A DNA stretch of 64,000 nt from an uncultured Muribaculaceae bacterium (GTDB lineage Bacteria > Bacteroidota > Bacteroidia > Bacteroidales > Muribaculaceae). The stretch spans positions 62,001-126,000 of the forward strand of contig CANQQE010000005.1 in NCBI GenBank assembly GCA_947625935.1, written 5' to 3'. A program made the position numbers and the translations under genes. This document shows, piece after piece, positions 60,982 to 64,000 of the stretch; positions within the stretch are counted from its first letter, which is position 1; each line of letters starts with the position of its first letter. The notes under the pieces were generated by a model. The model was given only the letters and a program-made list of their open reading frames with translations. It had not been told where the DNA came from and did no database searches.

Positions 60982-63648
60982 TCAGAACAGCTTGAACGAT
61001 TTACCTCCAACGTTAACAATGAGCAGTGTCGAGTTGGGTATGCGAGCTGATCCCAATTCATCGGAACGGCCCGTCCAGACAGTCTGCCCGGTCAGGCTAT
61101 AGATGTATACAGGTACCGGCGATTTCAGACCTTCGATGACGATGTTGTCGTTCATGCGGTATATGCGAAGCGGGGTGCCGTCAATCTTGATGTTTTCTAC
61201 TCCTACCAGCTCACGCTCTATAATATGGGCAAATTTGCTCCATAGAGGGTGATTTTCATATTCCGTTTTGCATCCTACGGGCACATAAAGCGTGCTGTTG
61301 TCAGCAAGGTTCGACACGAAATAGTCATATATGGTTTGTGGGGTTTTGCTATAGTTGGTGACTTCTTCAAGAGGAAGCTTACTTAGGGCGTACTGAGCTA
61401 TGTAGGTAACCCTGTCAGGTATTGACAACTTTTTGAGACTCCGGCTCCATGAGGCGGTGTATTCCCCGATCGAAGTCAGTGACCCCGGGAGGTGGAGTTC
61501 GCGCAGGCTCAGATGATCATACATGAAATATTGAGGTATCTCATTGGCGTTGAAAATCGACAGATAGCTCCTGATCGATGATTTTGAGAAGTCAAGGGTC
61601 TCAATCATGGGGAAATTGCGTTTAGACAAGAATTTTAAATCGCGTGCGTCCATTTCGCCCGTTATGGTGAGATGCCTTATCTTCCCGGCATTGCCGCCTA
61701 TCTTAGTTTCAAGACTACCCGCTTCTGACAAATGCACGCTTACGTTGGTCTCGTCATTGGTGAGCGGTCTGACCGACAGGTTGATACCATCGTCCGTGAC
61801 GAAATCGTGATGGACGCCGCAATACTTTACCGTGCCGTCATCCCGGAGAGACTGGGTGAAATGTACATGATTGCCGTTGATTTTTATTTCAACTGATTGC
61901 ATTGCCCTCTTTGGATATATGTAGAAAATGTAGTTCTGGCCCTTGACTATTTTGTTCTCAAGCTGACCGTATTTGTTCTGTAAAGAAAAGTCTGAAAGGT
62001 TAATGTCAATGGCGAACGGCTCATACTCCGAAGATTTCATCGAGCCTGATAGATGGTCGGTTGTCCCGGGGAGACCCTTGATTATTTTCCACTCGGTTTC
62101 ATCTTCGCTTTTGGTATATAGACAAAGGCGGTCGGTTGGATTGATGTCGATGTCAGGCTTGAACGTGTAAGTGTTGCTTCCTCCGTAAGCCACTATTCTG
62201 GAAATATAACTCTTGGATGTTGTAGGATAGATGGCTCTCATATTCCCCTCGGCGTCAACTACTCCGATGGCGAATTGGAATAATTTTGAGTAGTCGTTCA
62301 TGCTCTTTATATCCTCGGTCGTATCATTAAATCGGCCTGTGAGTTTCATCCCCGAAGCATATATGCTGACTTCTTGTCCCCTGGGGTAATTGTCGCGGGG
62401 CGAAGCCAGGCCAATGCCGCCATTCTCGTCGGTAAATTCTACGGGGGAATAGTTTGGAGAAGTTGAAACCTCATAGCTTTTCGGCCTCGTGTCATAGACA
62501 ACGGGAATTGAACGGGGGGTATAGTCGCTTCTTGTGTCGTCGGGCTTTAGGGGGTACAGGATGTATGGGTCATAGTTGTAACCGTGGGAGTCGCCGTGAG
62601 CATCGATCGCCGTGAGCAGGTAATATCCGTTGCCTGATCCTCCCCATCCTAAATTGAAATGGAAATAGTCGTCCCACACACCGTCACAGACAAATGCGTG
62701 TGCCGAGGATTCGCTGCTGGCCGTGTAGATTACCGGGCGACCCGATGCGATTTCCTCACGAAGTATCCCCGCTATTTCTTCGTGGCTCTGGTGATAGTCG
62801 AGGTGCATATTGCGAGAGAATTTGAAGTGATCGGCAAATGCGTCCCGGGCTTTATAGACGGAAGCCCCTGACCCCGAAGGATTGTATTTGCTTTCGACAG
62901 CTACGCTGGTGTGATAGAGCAACCGCGCCAATATATCTTCATCTTCTATAGTGCATGATTCTGTGTCGTATTTAAATGTCGGATTCTCTAAATTGAATGG
63001 GGTGTCGTGGTTAAGAGTTATGTCATAGCCGATGTATTCACCGTCAGATCGATAAAAACCTCCGCTGTGGGTCGATTCTCCTTCACCGCGCAGCGGCCAG
63101 TGCCAAGCGCCCATGATTATCGACATTGCGGCGGGGACACAACCGGCGTGTACATGACCGGGAATCAATGCCGCATACGGGAATCCCGACTGATTCCAGT
63201 TCGGGGTTAGCAGGCGCATTCCCTTCTCCGACATCTTCTCTGCGTGAGCCGGAACAAGATTCCGGGTTGAATTGCGTGCCGTGATAACGTCACGACGCAA
63301 ATTCTCGAGATGCGCTTTGAGGTTGTCGGGTATGTTTTTAGGGTCGATCGCTCCCGACAGTCCGAATCCAAGGACTGGGGCGGTATTGTCGTCTCCCGAT
63401 ACTATCACGAATCCGGTGGAGTCGCAATGATTGAAAATGTAAAATTCGGGTTCTCCCGATTCCCCGATTTTCAGTGTCGGTGAAGTTCTGTGCGTGGATA
63501 AATCCATGCTGACACATTCAGTTTTTGTAAACGTTTTTGCTATTCTTGCGGCGGTGTTGAGGTCAATAGGCTTTGCGCTTGAAACGATATTGAAGCATAT
63601 TAAGCAAAGACAAATTAACAGATGTTTTAGATGAGAGGCATTTTTCAT
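60982..63648 (-). CDS. Secreted C10-family cysteine peptidase (streptopain-like) with LRR and C-terminal tail
   Basis: An 888-residue protein with a signal peptide (HLLICLCLICFNIVSSA) and an N-terminal Spi/inhibitory propeptide (about 30-130). The C10 catalytic domain spans about 135-380: nucleophile C170 in VHAGCVPAAM, base H317 in SSAHAFVCDGVW, and the WGGSGNGYY end. Several beta domains follow, then a BspA-like leucine-rich stretch (about 690-790; LRELHLPGSLTSIGEYTASW). The final 60 residues are a Por-type tail (VYIYSLTGQTVWTG). It probably self-activates and degrades host or microbial proteins outside the cell. The multi-domain back half is larger than in streptococcal SpeB. Confidence 0.92.
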   Translation of the reverse strand: MKNASHLKHLLICLCLICFNIVSSAKPIDLNTAARIAKTFTKTECVSMDLSTHRTSPTLKIGESGEPEFYIFNHCDSTGFVIVSGDDNTAPVLGFGLSGAIDPKNIPDNLKAHLENLRRDVITARNSTRNLVPAHAEKMSEKGMRLLTPNWNQSGFPYAALIPGHVHAGCVPAAMSIIMGAWHWPLRGEGESTHSGGFYRSDGEYIGYDITLNHDTPFNLENPTFKYDTESCTIEDEDILARLLYHTSVAVESKYNPSGSGASVYKARDAFADHFKFSRNMHLDYHQSHEEIAGILREEIASGRPVIYTASSESSAHAFVCDGVWDDYFHFNLGWGGSGNGYYLLTAIDAHGDSHGYNYDPYILYPLKPDDTRSDYTPRSIPVVYDTRPKSYEVSTSPNYSPVEFTDENGGIGLASPRDNYPRGQEVSIYASGMKLTGRFNDTTEDIKSMNDYSKLFQFAIGVVDAEGNMRAIYPTTSKSYISRIVAYGGSNTYTFKPDIDINPTDRLCLYTKSEDETEWKIIKGLPGTTDHLSGSMKSSEYEPFAIDINLSDFSLQNKYGQLENKIVKGQNYIFYIYPKRAMQSVEIKINGNHVHFTQSLRDDGTVKYCGVHHDFVTDDGINLSVRPLTNDETNVSVHLSEAGSLETKIGGNAGKIRHLTITGEMDARDLKFLSKRNFPMIETLDFSKSSIRSYLSIFNANEIPQYFMYDHLSLRELHLPGSLTSIGEYTASWSRSLKKLSIPDRVTYIAQYALSKLPLEEVTNYSKTPQTIYDYFVSNLADNSTLYVPVGCKTEYENHPLWSKFAHIIERELVGVENIKIDGTPLRIYRMNDNIVIEGLKSPVPVYIYSLTGQTVWTGRSDELGSARIPNSTLLIVNVGGKSFKLF

Positions 63649-63668
63649 AGCTCAATATTATTTTTTTC

Positions 63669-63676
63669 CAAAAGTA
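63669..63676 (-). promoter_or_regulatory. -7 element of the C10 peptidase promoter
   Basis: TACTTTTG on the minus strand matches TAnnTTTG, about 20 nt before the start codon. A TTTG at 63707-63704 is 27 bp away, so the -33 element is uncertain. Confidence 0.45.
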
Positions 63677-63721
63677 TGAAATAGAAATGTAAAAGAGCAG
63701 CCACAAACGTTAAAGAATTAT

Positions 63722-63753
63722 AAAGCCCCGTCGGCATTGGCTGGCGGGGCTTT
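63722..63753 (-). terminator. Intrinsic terminator of the rubrerythrin-like gene
   Basis: AAAGCCCCG pairs with CGGGGCTTT around an inner GC-rich stem, 23 nt past the stop at 63776. Confidence 0.78.
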
Positions 63754-63775
63754 GTGTTGTGATAATTTTCAGCGA

Positions 63776-64000
63776 TTATTTCTTGAAGTAGCGGGCGTAG
63801 AGGCCGGCGAAGCCTTGGCCGTGGCGAGCCTCATCTTTTGCCATTTCGTGAACGGTATCGTGGATTGCGTCGAGGTTAAGCTCCTTGGCGCGTTTGGCTA
63901 TGCGCATCTTGTCGGCGTTTGCTCCGGCTTCGGCTGCCATGCGTTTTTCGAGATTGGTTTTGGTGTCCCACACACACTCACCAAGCAGTTCGGCGAATTT
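63776..64000 (-). CDS. Rubrerythrin / NADH-peroxidase-like protein, C-terminal end
   Basis: The gene enters from beyond the right edge; the last 74 codons are visible. The helix [21 protein letters not shown] carries the E-x-x-x-D-E-x-x-H diiron pattern of rubrerythrins, and the protein stops seven residues later (YARYFKK) with no C-terminal rubredoxin. This end fits the type with an N-terminal rubredoxin (reverse rubrerythrin), which reduces peroxide in anaerobes. The N-terminal half is outside the window, so the subtype is inferred. Confidence 0.8.
   Translation of the reverse strand, partial: KFAELLGECVWDTKTNLEKRMAAEAGANADKMRIAKRAKELNLDAIHDTVHEMAKDEARHGQGFAGLYARYFKK

Overview
This window looks like a chromosome segment from a gut Bacteroidales bacterium, most likely in or near the Muribaculaceae (S24-7). 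The case rests on Bacteroidetes-type promoters (TTTG, about 20 bp, TAnnTTTG), AT-rich leaders without clear Shine-Dalgarno sites, an inverting GH97 alpha-glucosidase, a DUF6377-type regulator, Por-type C-terminal tails, a C10 peptidase, and an oxalate-degradation cluster of the kind known from Muribaculaceae. Family assignments come from reading motifs; no database search was run.

Left chromosomal part (1-13.2 kb): a CHASE2 / FecR-like / beta-propeller cluster, a GH97 alpha-glucosidase, a TPR-plus-HTH regulator, HIT protein and greA, and a divergent prfB-argB-argE operon. The part ends with tRNA-Phe(GAA) and its terminator.

Mobile island (13.2 to about 34.1 kb): directly behind tRNA-Phe lies what reads as a tandem array of related mobilizable elements. 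Two roughly 253-bp modules, at 13214 and 28201, share their conserved blocks at one fixed offset (14,987 bp). They bound a 15-kb element made of a plus-strand cargo operon (enzymes, tandem GNAT, MATE pump, Vat-like acetyltransferase), a terminator, then minus-strand relaxase, MobC-like protein, DUF3408-like protein, primase-helicase, HTH protein, a toxin-antitoxin-chaperone locus and a tyrosine integrase. A second unit repeats the order with different cargo (ECF sigma factor, membrane regulator, TonB-dependent barrel). It then decays into the same terminator, a relaxase C-terminal relic and a half module (about 32.85 kb) that leads into further cargo (DJ-1, TfoX). Non-coding structures in the island include a 100-nt hairpin leader, an iteron-like TTCATCA array, a candidate oriT and a helically phased TCCG array.

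Right chromosomal part (34.1-64 kb): an esterase / GNAT / adenylation-enzyme operon whose adenylation domain has an internal gap; a two-gene starch operon with a 1439-residue dual-GH13 amylase and a GLUG-repeat protein; a large pyruvate:ferredoxin oxidoreductase; formyl-CoA transferase, oxalyl-CoA decarboxylase and an AEC-type permease; a CotH-like surface protein; and a thioredoxin / VKOR / 51-residue peptide operon. These are followed by DUF805, two DUF6056-like membrane proteins, a small lipoprotein, a SulP transporter, a C10 protease and the end of a rubrerythrin gene.

The most interesting locus is 25228-26502. It is a three-gene unit with its own consensus promoter encoding a small putative antitoxin, a SecB-like chaperone and a protein with a PARP/ADP-ribosyltransferase-like signature. 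The layout resembles the CmdTAC anti-phage system, carried here beside the integrase of a Bacteroidales mobile element.
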